The notes beneath the pieces were generated by a model that searched no databases, was not told where the DNA came from, and worked only from the letters and a program-made list of their open reading frames with translations. A stretch of DNA of 51,375 nt from an uncultured Pelagibacteraceae bacterium (GTDB lineage: Bacteria > Pseudomonadota > Alphaproteobacteria > Pelagibacterales > AG-422-B15). Below are positions 9,631 through 19,002 of this stretch, in pieces. Where the stretch lies: positions 1 through 51,375 of the forward strand of contig CABZHU010000001.1 of assembly GCA_902525575.1 (NCBI GenBank), given 5' to 3'. Both the position numbers and the translations under genes were made by a program. The stretch's first letter is position 1. Every line of letters begins with the position of its first letter.

Positions 9631-10376
9631 AGAGCTAACTCTGTGATTGTTTGGAATAATATTTTTAGATCCTGATCTCTCGACAAACTATGATCACCAT
9701 CTTCAATTATTATCAGTTGTTTATTTTCACTTTCGATCTTATTAATAATTTTTTCAGAAGTCTCAAAACTTACAACTTGGTCTAGTCGCCCATGAAGCAA
9801 TCTTATCGGACACTTTATTTTAATTGGCTCGTGTAACATCATATTCTTCTTGCCATCTTCTAAGAATTTATAAGTTATCGTATAATCTTCTGAATATTTG
9901 TCCCAATTGATAATGATTTTTCCATCTTTTTTAATTTGAGTTTTTTGTTCTTTACTCAACCTATTCCACTCTCCAACTACAAAGTCAGGAGCTGATGCGA
10001 TGCCTATTAATCCATTGATCGTTAAGGGATTTCTCTTAGCTACTATTAAAGAAATCCAACCGCCCATACTTGATCCGATAATTATATTAATCTTTGATTT
10101 ACATAAATTGAAAATCTCATGAGCTTCCTCTGACCACTTGCTAATACCCCCATCTTCAAACTCACCTGCTGACGATCCATGACCTGAATAATCGAATCTT
10201 ATGAAATTTAAATTATTCGTTTTACACCATGCACTTAAAGCAGTTGCTTTCGTTCCAGTCATACTGGAGCTATAGCCTCCAAAAAAAAATATTGAAATCT
10301 CTGAATTCTGATTCTCATGCAAATATGCAATTTGATCGTTTTGAGATGATTTATGATATTTTATATTATTGAGCAT
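9627..10376 (-). CDS. Alpha/beta hydrolase
   Basis: Soluble serine hydrolase of 249 residues. The nucleophile elbow is GSSMGG with Ser103. The oxyanion region is FFGGYSSSM. The acid is the Asp in LHGRLDQVV, and the histidine lies in GDHSLS near the C-terminus, so the catalytic triad is complete. The FDYSGHGSS segment places it near the ABHD10/palmitoyl-thioesterase-like hydrolases rather than the classical lipases. It overlaps the DMT transporter and shares its operon. It is divergent from the GT4 gene across 40 bp. The substrate is unknown. Confidence 0.82.
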   Translation of the reverse strand: MLNNIKYHKSSQNDQIAYLHENQNSEISIFFFGGYSSSMTGTKATALSAWCKTNNLNFIRFDYSGHGSSAGEFEDGGISKWSEEAHEIFNLCKSKINIIIGSSMGGWISLIVAKRNPLTINGLIGIASAPDFVVGEWNRLSKEQKTQIKKDGKIIINWDKYSEDYTITYKFLEDGKKNMMLHEPIKIKCPIRLLHGRLDQVVSFETSEKIINKIESENKQLIIIEDGDHSLSRDQDLKILFQTITELAL

Positions 10377-10416
10377 AATGATTTACTATTAAGCATTTAA
10401 CTATTAGAAATACTAT

Positions 10417-11556
10417 ATGCAATCAAAAATTTGTGTATTGCAAGTTATACCTAATCTTGACGTTAGTGGGGCTTCACAAGGTTGTGTAGATGTTGCAAAT
10501 TATTTGACAGAAAAAAATTACAATTCCTACATTGCAACAAATTCAGGAAAAAATATAAAGAAAGTTAGTGAACATGAAACTAAAGTCATAAAAGTTCCCG
10601 TACATTCAAAGAACCCTTTAATCATAATTTTGAATATCTTTCGGCTTGCAAGGATTATTAAATTATTTGGTATAAATATTCTTCATGTACGAAGTAGGGC
10701 GCCAGCATGGAGTTCGTATTTTGCTTGTTTAATGACGCGCACTAAATATGTTTCTACTTTTCATGGAACCTATAATTTTAACAATGTTTTGAAAAAATAT
10801 TATAATTCAGTCATGCTAATGACTGATGGTACGATTGCAATTTCCAAATTTATATATAACGAGATCAAGACCAAATATCAAAAAATGCCAAAAGTAATTA
10901 AAATAATTCCAAGAGGCATTGACTTAGAATTTTTCAATGTATCATCTATAGATCAACAAATCAAAAATGACATTTTAACAGAGTTTAAAATAAATAAAGA
11001 TGCTATCAAAATAATGTTGCCTGGGAGAATAACAGAATGGAAAGGTCATTTACTATTACTAAAAGCGTTTGAGCAAGTAACCCAACAAACTGAGAAAAAA
11101 CTTGAATTATTAATGGTAGGACCTGACGACAATACTTCACTTAAAAAAAAATTAACGACTTTTGTTCATGAAAAAGATATTGAGGGTAATGTGCATTTTA
11201 TCAGTGCAAGAAATGATATTAATAACTTTTACAGCATTGCAGATATAGTTGTCTCACCATCTACAGATCCCGAGGCTTTTGGTAGAATTTCTGTTGAAGC
11301 GCAAGCAATGGGTAAATTTGTTATAGCCTCTAATCACGGGGGTTCAACTGAAACTATTATTAATAATGAAACAGGTTACTTATTTAATAACGCCGATGAG
11401 AACGATCTATCTGCTAAAATATTAAAAGCAATTAATGAAGATAAACACTGCTCAGAAACAGTTAGACAGGCATGCATAACGAATGTTCAAAAAAATTATT
11501 CAGATAAAAAAATGTGTGACTCAACTTTAAATTTTTATAATGAAATAATCAGATAA
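10417..11556 (+). CDS. GT4-family glycosyltransferase
   Basis: Retaining GT-B glycosyltransferase of 379 residues, likely acting on the cytoplasmic face in surface-glycan or lipopolysaccharide assembly. The N-terminal acceptor domain starts with VLQVIPNLDVSGASQGCVDVA. The C-terminal nucleotide-sugar domain has the strand IMLPGRITEWKGH and the EX7E-type element (DPEAFGRISVEAQAMG). The downstream GT9 gene starts on the base after this gene's stop codon, so the two belong to one operon. The donor sugar and acceptor cannot be read. Confidence 0.88.
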   Translation: MQSKICVLQVIPNLDVSGASQGCVDVANYLTEKNYNSYIATNSGKNIKKVSEHETKVIKVPVHSKNPLIIILNIFRLARIIKLFGINILHVRSRAPAWSSYFACLMTRTKYVSTFHGTYNFNNVLKKYYNSVMLMTDGTIAISKFIYNEIKTKYQKMPKVIKIIPRGIDLEFFNVSSIDQQIKNDILTEFKINKDAIKIMLPGRITEWKGHLLLLKAFEQVTQQTEKKLELLMVGPDDNTSLKKKLTTFVHEKDIEGNVHFISARNDINNFYSIADIVVSPSTDPEAFGRISVEAQAMGKFVIASNHGGSTETIINNETGYLFNNADENDLSAKILKAINEDKHCSETVRQACITNVQKNYSDKKMCDSTLNFYNEIIR

Positions 11557-12483
11557 ATGACCAACAAAATTTTAGTGATAAAACACGGATCATTTGGTGA
11601 TATTATACAAATTAATGGTTGCCTGAGAGATATACGAGAAAATTACATTGATAATGAAATTTATATTCTTACTACACCTGCGTTCAGATCTTATTTTGAA
11701 AGATGTCCCTATATTGATAAAGTTATAGTTGATGAAAGAAAATCTAGGTGGAATATTTTTTATTTACTAAAGATTAAAGATGTAATTACAAACTTAAAAT
11801 TTCAAAAAATATTTGATTTACAAAATTCAAGCAGAACAGAGTTCTATAGAAAATATTTATCGAATTCGATTGAATGGATTTCTTCAAGAACAATATTAAA
11901 TCCAAATGAAAGAAAAGAAGAGTTCGATAAAAAAAGTATACTTGAGAGATTTAACATTCAATTATCTAGGGCTAATGTGAATGTACAATTTACACATAAG
12001 CCTCAAGTTACATGGATGATTGATCAAGAATTTGCTATACCCTCATCAATAAAGAAAAATTATATTGTACTTTTTCCATTTTGTTCCATTAAGCATCGTC
12101 AGAAACTATGGCCTCATTATCAGGATTTGGTTGCAAAATTAAATACAAAATATCCAGACATAGATATTATTATTGTACCTGGACCAGGTGAGTATGAAAA
12201 AGCAAAAGCCTATAACGTTAAAATTCTGATGAACAATGGAGACCATACCAATTTTTTTCAATTATCAAAGATATTAGCTGGCTCAAAATATGTAATCTCA
12301 AACGATACCGGACCTGCACACCTTGCGGCTCATTTGGGCTGTAAAGGCTTAGCTATATTTGGAAGTCATACATCTCCAGAGAAAGTAAGTATACAAACAG
12401 ATAATTTTCATAGTATTTCCAGTAAAAATTTATACGAACTCACTCCCGAGACGGTCATTGAGAAAATAGATTCTCATTTCTAG
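11557..12483 (+). CDS. GT9 (heptosyltransferase-like) glycosyltransferase
   Basis: The 308-residue protein has the heptosyltransferase opening (ILVIKHGSFGDIIQING). Its C-terminal nucleotide-binding signature is SNDTGPAHLAAHLGC, followed by AIFGSHTSPEK. This is the WaaC/WaaF/WaaQ family, which adds heptose to the lipopolysaccharide core. Some members use other sugars. It abuts the GT4 gene with no spacer and lies 27 bp before thrS. The pair indicates an outer-membrane glycolipid in this organism. The specific linkage is not inferable. Confidence 0.85.
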   Translation: MTNKILVIKHGSFGDIIQINGCLRDIRENYIDNEIYILTTPAFRSYFERCPYIDKVIVDERKSRWNIFYLLKIKDVITNLKFQKIFDLQNSSRTEFYRKYLSNSIEWISSRTILNPNERKEEFDKKSILERFNIQLSRANVNVQFTHKPQVTWMIDQEFAIPSSIKKNYIVLFPFCSIKHRQKLWPHYQDLVAKLNTKYPDIDIIIVPGPGEYEKAKAYNVKILMNNGDHTNFFQLSKILAGSKYVISNDTGPAHLAAHLGCKGLAIFGSHTSPEKVSIQTDNFHSISSKNLYELTPETVIEKIDSHF

Positions 12484-12491
12484 ATAGATGA

Positions 12492-12497
12492 TATAAT
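12492..12497 (+). promoter_or_regulatory. Possible -10 element of a thrS promoter
   Basis: A perfect TATAAT lies in the 27-bp gap between the GT9 gene and thrS. A transcript from here would start about 7 nt before the thrS ATG, so it would be almost leaderless. No convincing -35 hexamer is found at the right distance, and TATAAT is frequent in this AT-rich DNA, so the call is weak. Confidence 0.25.
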
Positions 12498-12510
12498 AGT
12501 TTAATCCTTT

Positions 12511-14250
12511 ATGGAAAATGAAGAAAAATTTATAGACACATTGCGTCATGATACAGCCCATGTAATGGCAATGGCTGTTCAGGAGCTATACCCTGAGACT
12601 AAAGTAACTATTGGTCCAGTGATTGAAAATGGATTTTTTTATGATTTTTCTAGAGAGACTCCATTCACAGAAAAAGATTTAATTGTAATTGAAAAAAAAA
12701 TGAAAGAGATTGTTAATCGAGATGTTCCAGTTACATTTAAAATTGTTTCAAGAAAAGAAGCTATAGAAATATTTAGTAAAATTGGTGAAAGTTATAAGGT
12801 AGAGATAATCAACTCTATTCCAGAAAATGAGGAAATCAAAATTTATTATCATGGTGATTGGTTTGATTTATGTCGTGGACCTCATTTGAACTCATCTGGA
12901 GAAATTGGCAAAGCATTTAAGTTGACAAAAGTAGCAGGGGCATATTGGAGAGGAGACTCTAAAAATGAAATGCTTCAAAGGATATATGGAACTGCATGGG
13001 AAACACAAGAGGAGTTAGACGATTATTTAAATCTTATCAAAGAAGCTGAAAAAAGAGATCATAGAAAACTCGGAAAGCAGCTTGATTTATTTCATTTTCA
13101 AGAAGAAGCTCCAGGGTCTGTTTTCTGGCATGCAAAAGGATGGACATTATTCAGAACATTAATCGATTACATGAGGCATCGCCAAGAGGAAGCTGGTTAT
13201 GAAGAGATTAATACTCCTGATATTATAGATAAATCTCTATGGGAACTTTCAGGACATTTAGAAAAATTTGGTGATAACATGTTCACCACTGAAGCAAGGG
13301 AAGATAGAGTTTATGCATTAAAGCCAATGAATTGTCCAGGTTGTGTTCAAGTATACAAGCAGGGATTGAAAAGTTATCGAGATTTGCCATTAAGAGTTGC
13401 AGAATTTGGTAAAGTGCACAGATATGAACCATCTGGAGCCCTGCATGGTTTGATGCGAGTTAGAGCATTTACCCAGGATGATGCTCATATATTTTGTACT
13501 GAGGATCAAATTACCGAAGAAAGCAAAAAAGTTTGCGACCTTGTTCTCAGTATTTATAAAGATTTTGGATTTGATAAAGTTTCAATTAAATTTTCTGATA
13601 GACCTGAGAAAAGAGTTGGCAGTGATGCAATATGGGATAAGTCCGAAGAAGCTCTTCGACAAGCAATGGAAGCTACAGGATTAGAATATTCATTGAATCC
13701 AGGTGAAGGGGCATTTTACGGTCCAAAGCTTGAATTCGTTCTTAAAGATGCAATAGGTCGAGAATGGCAATGTGGTACTTTGCAAGTTGATTTGAATATG
13801 CCTGAAAGATTAGGTGGGCATTTTATTGCTGAGGATGGACAAAAATATAATCCAGTAATGTTGCATAGAGCACTCTTTGGATCATTAGAGCGCTTCACAG
13901 GAATATTAATAGAACATTATGCTGGTGCTCTCCCACTATGGCTTTCACCAGTACAAGCGGTAGTTACACCAATAACTACTGAAATAAATGAATACGGAGA
14001 AGAAGTTTATGAAAGTTTAAAAAATGCGGGAATAAGGGTTGAAAAAGATCTACGTAACGAAAAAATTAGTTATAAAATTAGAGAGAATTCACTTAAAAAA
14101 ATTCCATTTCAATTAATTCTTGGAAAGAAGGAAATCGAAGAACGTTCTATAACAATGAGAGCATTTGGAAGCGACAAACAAGAAAAAATAAAGTTTGAAA
14201 ATTTAAATGATTTTTTTATAAAAAAATGTATGATGCCATCACAACAATAG
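12511..14250 (+). CDS. thrS: Threonyl-tRNA synthetase lacking the TGS domain
   Basis: Charges tRNA-Thr. The N-terminal editing domain begins at once: the zinc-type histidine pair of the proofreading site is in [11 protein letters not shown] (His13, His17), followed by CRGPHL. The class II core shows motif 2 around the acceptor-binding loop, and the catalytic zinc ligands are Cys in MNCPGC, His in DDAHIFC and His in MLHRALFGS. The C-terminal anticodon-binding domain is present. At 579 residues it is about 60-70 shorter than the usual bacterial enzyme, because the N-terminal TGS domain is absent. A stop codon (TAA at 12502) lies in frame just before the ATG, so no longer start exists. Confidence 0.97.
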   Translation: MENEEKFIDTLRHDTAHVMAMAVQELYPETKVTIGPVIENGFFYDFSRETPFTEKDLIVIEKKMKEIVNRDVPVTFKIVSRKEAIEIFSKIGESYKVEIINSIPENEEIKIYYHGDWFDLCRGPHLNSSGEIGKAFKLTKVAGAYWRGDSKNEMLQRIYGTAWETQEELDDYLNLIKEAEKRDHRKLGKQLDLFHFQEEAPGSVFWHAKGWTLFRTLIDYMRHRQEEAGYEEINTPDIIDKSLWELSGHLEKFGDNMFTTEAREDRVYALKPMNCPGCVQVYKQGLKSYRDLPLRVAEFGKVHRYEPSGALHGLMRVRAFTQDDAHIFCTEDQITEESKKVCDLVLSIYKDFGFDKVSIKFSDRPEKRVGSDAIWDKSEEALRQAMEATGLEYSLNPGEGAFYGPKLEFVLKDAIGREWQCGTLQVDLNMPERLGGHFIAEDGQKYNPVMLHRALFGSLERFTGILIEHYAGALPLWLSPVQAVVTPITTEINEYGEEVYESLKNAGIRVEKDLRNEKISYKIRENSLKKIPFQLILGKKEIEERSITMRAFGSDKQEKIKFENLNDFFIKKCMMPSQQ

Positions 14251-14265
14251 ATATAGGAGATTAAA

Positions 14266-14814
14266 ATAGCACTTCAAAAGAAAAATAATAGATACAATCA
14301 ATCTACTAAAGGCCCAAAATTCCGAATTAACGAATTCATAACCACTTCCACAGTTAGACTAATTGATGAAAAAGGTAACAACCTTGGAGTTGTTGATACC
14401 GATGAAGCTGTTAAAAAAGCTTTAGAGGTAGGATTAGATCTTGTTGAAGTATCCCCACAAGTTGACCCGCCGGTATGTAAAATTCTAGACTTTGGAAAGT
14501 TTAAATATGAGGCTCAAAAAAAAGCCAGTACTTCGAAGAAAAAACAAAAGGAAGTTACAATAAAAGAAATAAAAATGCGGCCAGGGATAGATGTTCACGA
14601 TTATGATTTTAAAGTAAGAGCGGCACAAAAGTTTATTACTGCTGGAGACAAAGTAAAATTTACCATTAGGTTTAAAGGGCGTGAATTCGAGCATCACGAT
14701 ATTGCCGAGAATTTGATGGAAAGAATAAGGGAGACTATGGGATCAACCAGTAAAATTGAGCAAGAGCCCAAACTAGAAGGCAGGCAATTTACAATGATTT
14801 TTACTCCTAACTAG
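14266..14814 (+). CDS. infC: Translation initiation factor IF-3, ATA start codon
   Basis: IF-3 binds the 30S subunit, blocks premature 50S joining and checks the start codon. The frame contains the family's N-domain (FRINEFITTSTVRLIDEKG, VDTDEAVKKALE), the linker, and the C-domain (EIKMRPGIDVHDYDFKV, ending in EGRQFTMIFTP). There is no ATG before residue 104. The frame is closed by TAG at 14254, so initiation must be non-AUG. AGGAG at 14255-14259 lies 6 nt before the ATA at 14266, giving a 182-residue protein beginning (M)ALQKKNN. Rare start codons in infC are a known autoregulatory device, because IF-3 rejects them. It lies 15 nt after thrS, in the usual thrS-infC-rpmI-rplT order. Confidence 0.93.
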   Translation: MALQKKNNRYNQSTKGPKFRINEFITTSTVRLIDEKGNNLGVVDTDEAVKKALEVGLDLVEVSPQVDPPVCKILDFGKFKYEAQKKASTSKKKQKEVTIKEIKMRPGIDVHDYDFKVRAAQKFITAGDKVKFTIRFKGREFEHHDIAENLMERIRETMGSTSKIEQEPKLEGRQFTMIFTPN

Positions 14815-14866
14815 GCTATTTTTTCATATTCTCTTCAATTATAAAAACCTTTGATTTTTTCCTATC

Positions 14867-14883
14867 CAGGGGATATAACCCTG
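14867..14883 (+). promoter_or_regulatory. Hairpin in the rpmI leader
   Basis: CAGGG (14867-14871) and CCCTG (14879-14883) can pair across a 7-nt loop in the 79-nt gap between infC and rpmI, ending 10 nt before the rpmI ATG. In other bacteria the leader of the L35-L20 genes is bound by L20 for feedback control. This hairpin could belong to such a site. No further structure that I could recognise supports it. Confidence 0.3.
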
Positions 14884-14893
14884 CTCATTCATT

Positions 14894-15091
14894 ATGACAA
14901 AACTCAAAACAAAAAAGGGCGCTAATAAGAGGTTCAGAGTCACTGCATCTGGGAAAGTCAAATCTTACCAAAGTGGTAAAAAGCACGGCATGATTAAAAG
15001 GACTAATAAGCAGATAAGGAATCAGAGAGGGTCAACTATTCTGTCTGATCAAGACGCCCGCATTGTTAAAAAGTTTTTACCGTACGCATAG
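14894..15091 (+). CDS. rpmI: Ribosomal protein bL35
   Basis: Small basic 50S protein of 65 residues, the normal length. The family signature is intact near the N-terminus ([19 protein letters not shown]), and the C-terminus has the usual LPYA ending. It is encoded between infC and rplT, 13 nt before the latter, as in most bacteria. It is probably co-transcribed with infC and subject to L20 feedback. Confidence 0.98.
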   Translation: MTKLKTKKGANKRFRVTASGKVKSYQSGKKHGMIKRTNKQIRNQRGSTILSDQDARIVKKFLPYA

Positions 15092-15104
15092 ATAGGTTTT
15101 TATT

Positions 15105-15461
15105 ATGGCAAGAGTTAAAAGAGGAGTTACTGCACACGCAAGACATAAGAAGGTGATCAAGCAAGCTAAAGGCTACAGAGGTCGACGAAAAAACACCTTT
15201 AAAGTAGCAAAGCAGGCAGTTGAAAAATCTCTACAATATGCATATCGTGATCGCAGAGCCAAAAAGAGAGACTTCAGGTCTCTATGGACTCAAAGAATAA
15301 ATGCTGGGGCAAGAGAGTACGGTATATCGTACTCAGTTTTTATAAGTGGGTTGAAAAAATTGAATATCTCACTCGATAGAAAGATCCTAGCTGATTTAGC
15401 AATGAATGAACCATCATCGTTTAAGCATTTAGCCGAACAAGTTCAATCTGCCGCTAAATAA
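15105..15461 (+). CDS. rplT: Ribosomal protein bL20
   Basis: 50S assembly protein that binds 23S rRNA, of 118 residues. It has the characteristic basic, arginine-rich N-terminal helix ([36 protein letters not shown]) and the conserved [18 protein letters not shown]. The C-terminal domain is the part known in other bacteria to repress its own operon. pheS follows after 71 nt in which I see no leader peptide. Confidence 0.98.
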   Translation: MARVKRGVTAHARHKKVIKQAKGYRGRRKNTFKVAKQAVEKSLQYAYRDRRAKKRDFRSLWTQRINAGAREYGISYSVFISGLKKLNISLDRKILADLAMNEPSSFKHLAEQVQSAAK

Positions 15462-15532
15462 CTAACTTATTAGCTTTTACACAAATATATTCTTATTACA
15501 GAAAAAACTAAATCTGATATTGTTGTATTGTT

Positions 15533-16603
15533 ATGGTTGATTTTACAAAACTAGAGCAAGAAATAACAAATTCTTTATCTAAAGTTACAGATTTAGAAAG
15601 CTTGAAAGAATGCCGTATAAAATATCTTGGTAAAAAAGGAGAGATCTCTCTTTTAATGAAGGAGCTTGCTAATCTCTCAGGCGAAGATAGAAAAACACAA
15701 GCTGAAATACTAAATACTCTTAAAAACAAAACATTGGGTCTCATAGAAGACAAGACAGAAGAGCTAAACGATAAGAACTTAAATGAAAAACTATCCTCTG
15801 AGACACTCGATGTAACATTACCAGTATCAAGTTCTCTGGGATCAATTCACCCTATAACTCAAGTCATTGAGGAAGTAGTCACAATATTTGGCGACTTAGA
15901 TTTTTATGTCGCAGAAGGGCCAGAAGTCGAAACGGACTATAATAATTTCACTGCGCTAAATACATCAGAACACCATCCGGCAAGGCAAATGCATGATACA
16001 TTTTATGTAGAAACGCAAACAGACAATATGCAGAATGTATTAAGAACGCATACATCACCTGTACAAATCAGGAGCATGCTTGAGCATAAACCTCCTATTA
16101 GACTGATTGCTCCTGGGAAAACATTTAGGTGCGATAATGACCAAACACATTCTCCAATGTTTCATCAAGTTGAGGGACTAGTAATCGATCAAGAAAGCAA
16201 TATGAGTCATCTCAAGGGATGTCTTGAAATATTTCTTAAAACTTTTTTTGAAACAGATAAACTTAAAATGAGATTCCGACCAAGTCATTTCCCATTTACA
16301 GAGCCTTCAGCAGAAGTTGATATTGGCTACACAAAAAAAGGCAATCAATTAATTATTGGCGAAGGTGACGACTGGCTAGAAATATTAGGCTGTGGAATGG
16401 TGCACCCAAAAGTTTTACAAAATGTAAATATTGATCCAAATAGTTTTCAAGGATACGCCTTTGGAATGGGCATTGAACGTCTTGCGATGCTTAAGTATGG
16501 TATAAGTGATTTAAGAACTTTTTTTGAATGTGATTTAAGATGGAATAAGCATTATGGCTTTTCTCCTTTGAACTTTCCCTCTCTCATCAGGGACTTAAGC
16601 TAA
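15533..16603 (+). CDS. pheS: Phenylalanyl-tRNA synthetase alpha chain
   Basis: Catalytic subunit of the (alpha-beta)2 PheRS, 356 residues. An N-terminal coiled-coil arm (about residues 1-90) for tRNA binding is followed by the class II core. The core shows HPITQVIEEV, the motif 2 region GKTFRCDNDQTHSPMFHQVEG and the motif 3 region GYAFGMGIERLAMLKYGI. The stop codon shares one base with the pheT start, so translation of the two subunits is coupled. Confidence 0.98.
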   Translation: MVDFTKLEQEITNSLSKVTDLESLKECRIKYLGKKGEISLLMKELANLSGEDRKTQAEILNTLKNKTLGLIEDKTEELNDKNLNEKLSSETLDVTLPVSSSLGSIHPITQVIEEVVTIFGDLDFYVAEGPEVETDYNNFTALNTSEHHPARQMHDTFYVETQTDNMQNVLRTHTSPVQIRSMLEHKPPIRLIAPGKTFRCDNDQTHSPMFHQVEGLVIDQESNMSHLKGCLEIFLKTFFETDKLKMRFRPSHFPFTEPSAEVDIGYTKKGNQLIIGEGDDWLEILGCGMVHPKVLQNVNIDPNSFQGYAFGMGIERLAMLKYGISDLRTFFECDLRWNKHYGFSPLNFPSLIRDLS

Positions 16604-18990
16604 TGAAATTCACTTACTCATGGCTAAAAGAGCATCTAGAAACAAAGCACCAATATAATGAAGTAGTCGATAAATTAACTGCAATTGGATTAGAGGTAGA
16701 GAGTGCTCAAGATACAGGTCTAGCCTATAAAGACTTTATAGTTGGACAGGTTCTGGAAGAAGAAAAACACCCTAATGCAGATAAACTAAAATTATGCAAA
16801 GTAGATATCGGTAGAGAAAAAGTTGATGTAGTATGTGGAGCTCCCAACGTAACAAAAGGCATGAAAGTTGTTTATGCACCTGTTGGATCTATCATTCCAG
16901 TAAATCAGATGAAAATAAAAGCGGCCAAGATTCGTGGCGCTGAATCTTATGGAATGATGTGTTCAGAGTATGAACTTGGAATTTCAAATGAGCACGACGG
17001 CATTATTAGTTTAGAGGAAGATGCAGAGGTTGGCAGCTCATTTGCAGACTCGTCCGGAATGAATGATATTTTAATTGAAATAGGTATTACTCCCAACCGT
17101 CAAGACTGTTTGGGTGTTCTTGGTGTTGCACGAGATTTAGCTGCAGCAGGTGTCGGGAAGTTAAAGAACCGAGAGTTTAAGGAAGAAAAAGGCTCGTTTG
17201 TATCCCCAATTAAAATTGAAATACAAGATTATGATATGTGCCCAGCATTTGCAGGAAGCTATATAAAAAATGTAAAAAATGTAGCAAGTCCTGACTGGCT
17301 GCAGAAAAAATTAAAGTCAATTGGCTTAAGGCCCATCTCAGCTTTAGTCGATATAACAAATTATGTGATGTTTGACCAAAATAGACCATTGCATGTCTAC
17401 GATGCTGATAAAGTAAAAGGAAAAATTATAGTTCGCTCAGCTCAAGACGGTGAAAGCTTTAAAGCTTTAGATGAAAATACCTATAATTTAAAAAATGGTA
17501 TGTGCACAATTTCAGATGAAGAAAAAGTTTTAGGTTTGGGAGGCATTATGGGAGGTGAAAGTACGGGGTGTAATTTGGATACTATTAATGTGCTTTTAGA
17601 GTCTGCAATTTTTGACAACGTAAATACAGCAAGAACTGGGAGAGACTTATCTATATTGAGCGATGCAAGATATAGATTCGAAAGAGGAATTGATCCAAGG
17701 TCAACTTTAGAGGGGATTCACTATGCTACTCAACTAATACTTGAAATATGCGGAGGTGAATGCAGTGAAATTGTATTATCTGGAAAAATATCTGACAGTC
17801 TGAATACAATTGATATTTCTTGTAAAAATATAGTTAAAAGATTGGGATTAGACATCACCAATGATGAAATTATTTTAATTCTGAATTCTTTAGGTTTTGG
17901 AGCAAAGAAAAATGGTGAGAGTATTCATTGCACAATTCCATCATGGCGGCAGGATATTCATGGAGAAGCAGATATAAGTGAGGAAATTATTCGTATTAAA
18001 GGATACGAAAATATTCCCACGTCAAATATTAGAGCGATTAGTAAGGTCAACAAACATATTCTTAATAGTTCCCAAAAAACAATCTCAAAGGCAAAGCATT
18101 TCATAGCATCAGAGGGATATAATGAATTTATTACATTCTCTTTTTCAGATTCCAAGAAAAGTAATTTTTTTGGTGAAGTTGAAAAATTAAAAATAATCAA
18201 TCCCATTTCAGAAGAATTAGATATATTAAGACCCAGTCTTATTCCAAACCTGCTAGGATCAATAAAAAAAAATATAGCACGTGGAATTGACTCTCTGTCT
18301 ATTTTTGAAGCTGGCAGTCAGTTCAGTTCAACCACTCCTGAAGATCAAATAAATTCAATATGCGGTATGAAATATGGCTTAAGAAATAGTAAGACTTGGA
18401 GAAATGAAAAAAAAGAATTTGATATTTTTGATGTTAAAAATGATCTGTTAAACGTTATAAATCATTTAGTACCAGGAAATAAGAAAATTTCAATCTCTGA
18501 TGAAGCCCCTTCATGGTATCATCCAGGACGCTCAGGTAAGATTATCCTAAACAAGAAAATAGAGATTGGTTACTTTGGCGAATTACATCCAAGAATTGCA
18601 AATAAATTTAAAATAAAAACAAGAGTAAACTTATTTGAGTTAATGATCGATAATGTTCCCTTGACTGAAAAGAAGACCACGAACAAACCACAACTAATTC
18701 TAAGTGATTTTCAAAGTACAACGAGAGATTTTGCGTTTATACTTGATAAGGATGTTAAAAGTAGTGATTTAATTAAAGCTGCATTAAATGTTGATACAAA
18801 AATAATAAAGAGCGCAGAAATATTTGACTTATTTGAGGACAAAAGTTTGGGAAATGATAAAAAATCAATGGCAATCAAAGTTATTTTACAATCTGATGAA
18901 AAAACATTAGATGAAAATGATATTAATAGCTTGAGTTCAAAAATTGTTGAAGCTATTGAAAAATCTACTTCTGGAACTGTTCGATCCTAA
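16603..18990 (+). CDS. pheT: Phenylalanyl-tRNA synthetase beta chain
   Basis: Regulatory and editing subunit of PheRS, 795 residues, full length. In order it shows the N-terminal B1 domain with the EMAP-like tRNA-binding insertion (VGQVLEEEKHPNADKLKLC, VVCGAPNV), the B3/B4 editing domain (HVYDADKVKG, GLGGIMGGESTG), the B5 DNA-binding-like domain, the inactive synthetase-like fold, and the C-terminal anticodon-binding FDX-ACB domain. It overlaps pheS by one base. lepA follows after 12 nt. Confidence 0.98.
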   Translation: MKFTYSWLKEHLETKHQYNEVVDKLTAIGLEVESAQDTGLAYKDFIVGQVLEEEKHPNADKLKLCKVDIGREKVDVVCGAPNVTKGMKVVYAPVGSIIPVNQMKIKAAKIRGAESYGMMCSEYELGISNEHDGIISLEEDAEVGSSFADSSGMNDILIEIGITPNRQDCLGVLGVARDLAAAGVGKLKNREFKEEKGSFVSPIKIEIQDYDMCPAFAGSYIKNVKNVASPDWLQKKLKSIGLRPISALVDITNYVMFDQNRPLHVYDADKVKGKIIVRSAQDGESFKALDENTYNLKNGMCTISDEEKVLGLGGIMGGESTGCNLDTINVLLESAIFDNVNTARTGRDLSILSDARYRFERGIDPRSTLEGIHYATQLILEICGGECSEIVLSGKISDSLNTIDISCKNIVKRLGLDITNDEIILILNSLGFGAKKNGESIHCTIPSWRQDIHGEADISEEIIRIKGYENIPTSNIRAISKVNKHILNSSQKTISKAKHFIASEGYNEFITFSFSDSKKSNFFGEVEKLKIINPISEELDILRPSLIPNLLGSIKKNIARGIDSLSIFEAGSQFSSTTPEDQINSICGMKYGLRNSKTWRNEKKEFDIFDVKNDLLNVINHLVPGNKKISISDEAPSWYHPGRSGKIILNKKIEIGYFGELHPRIANKFKIKTRVNLFELMIDNVPLTEKKTTNKPQLILSDFQSTTRDFAFILDKDVKSSDLIKAALNVDTKIIKSAEIFDLFEDKSLGNDKKSMAIKVILQSDEKTLDENDINSLSSKIVEAIEKSTSGTVRS

Positions 18991-19002
18991 AATTTATATT
19001 CT

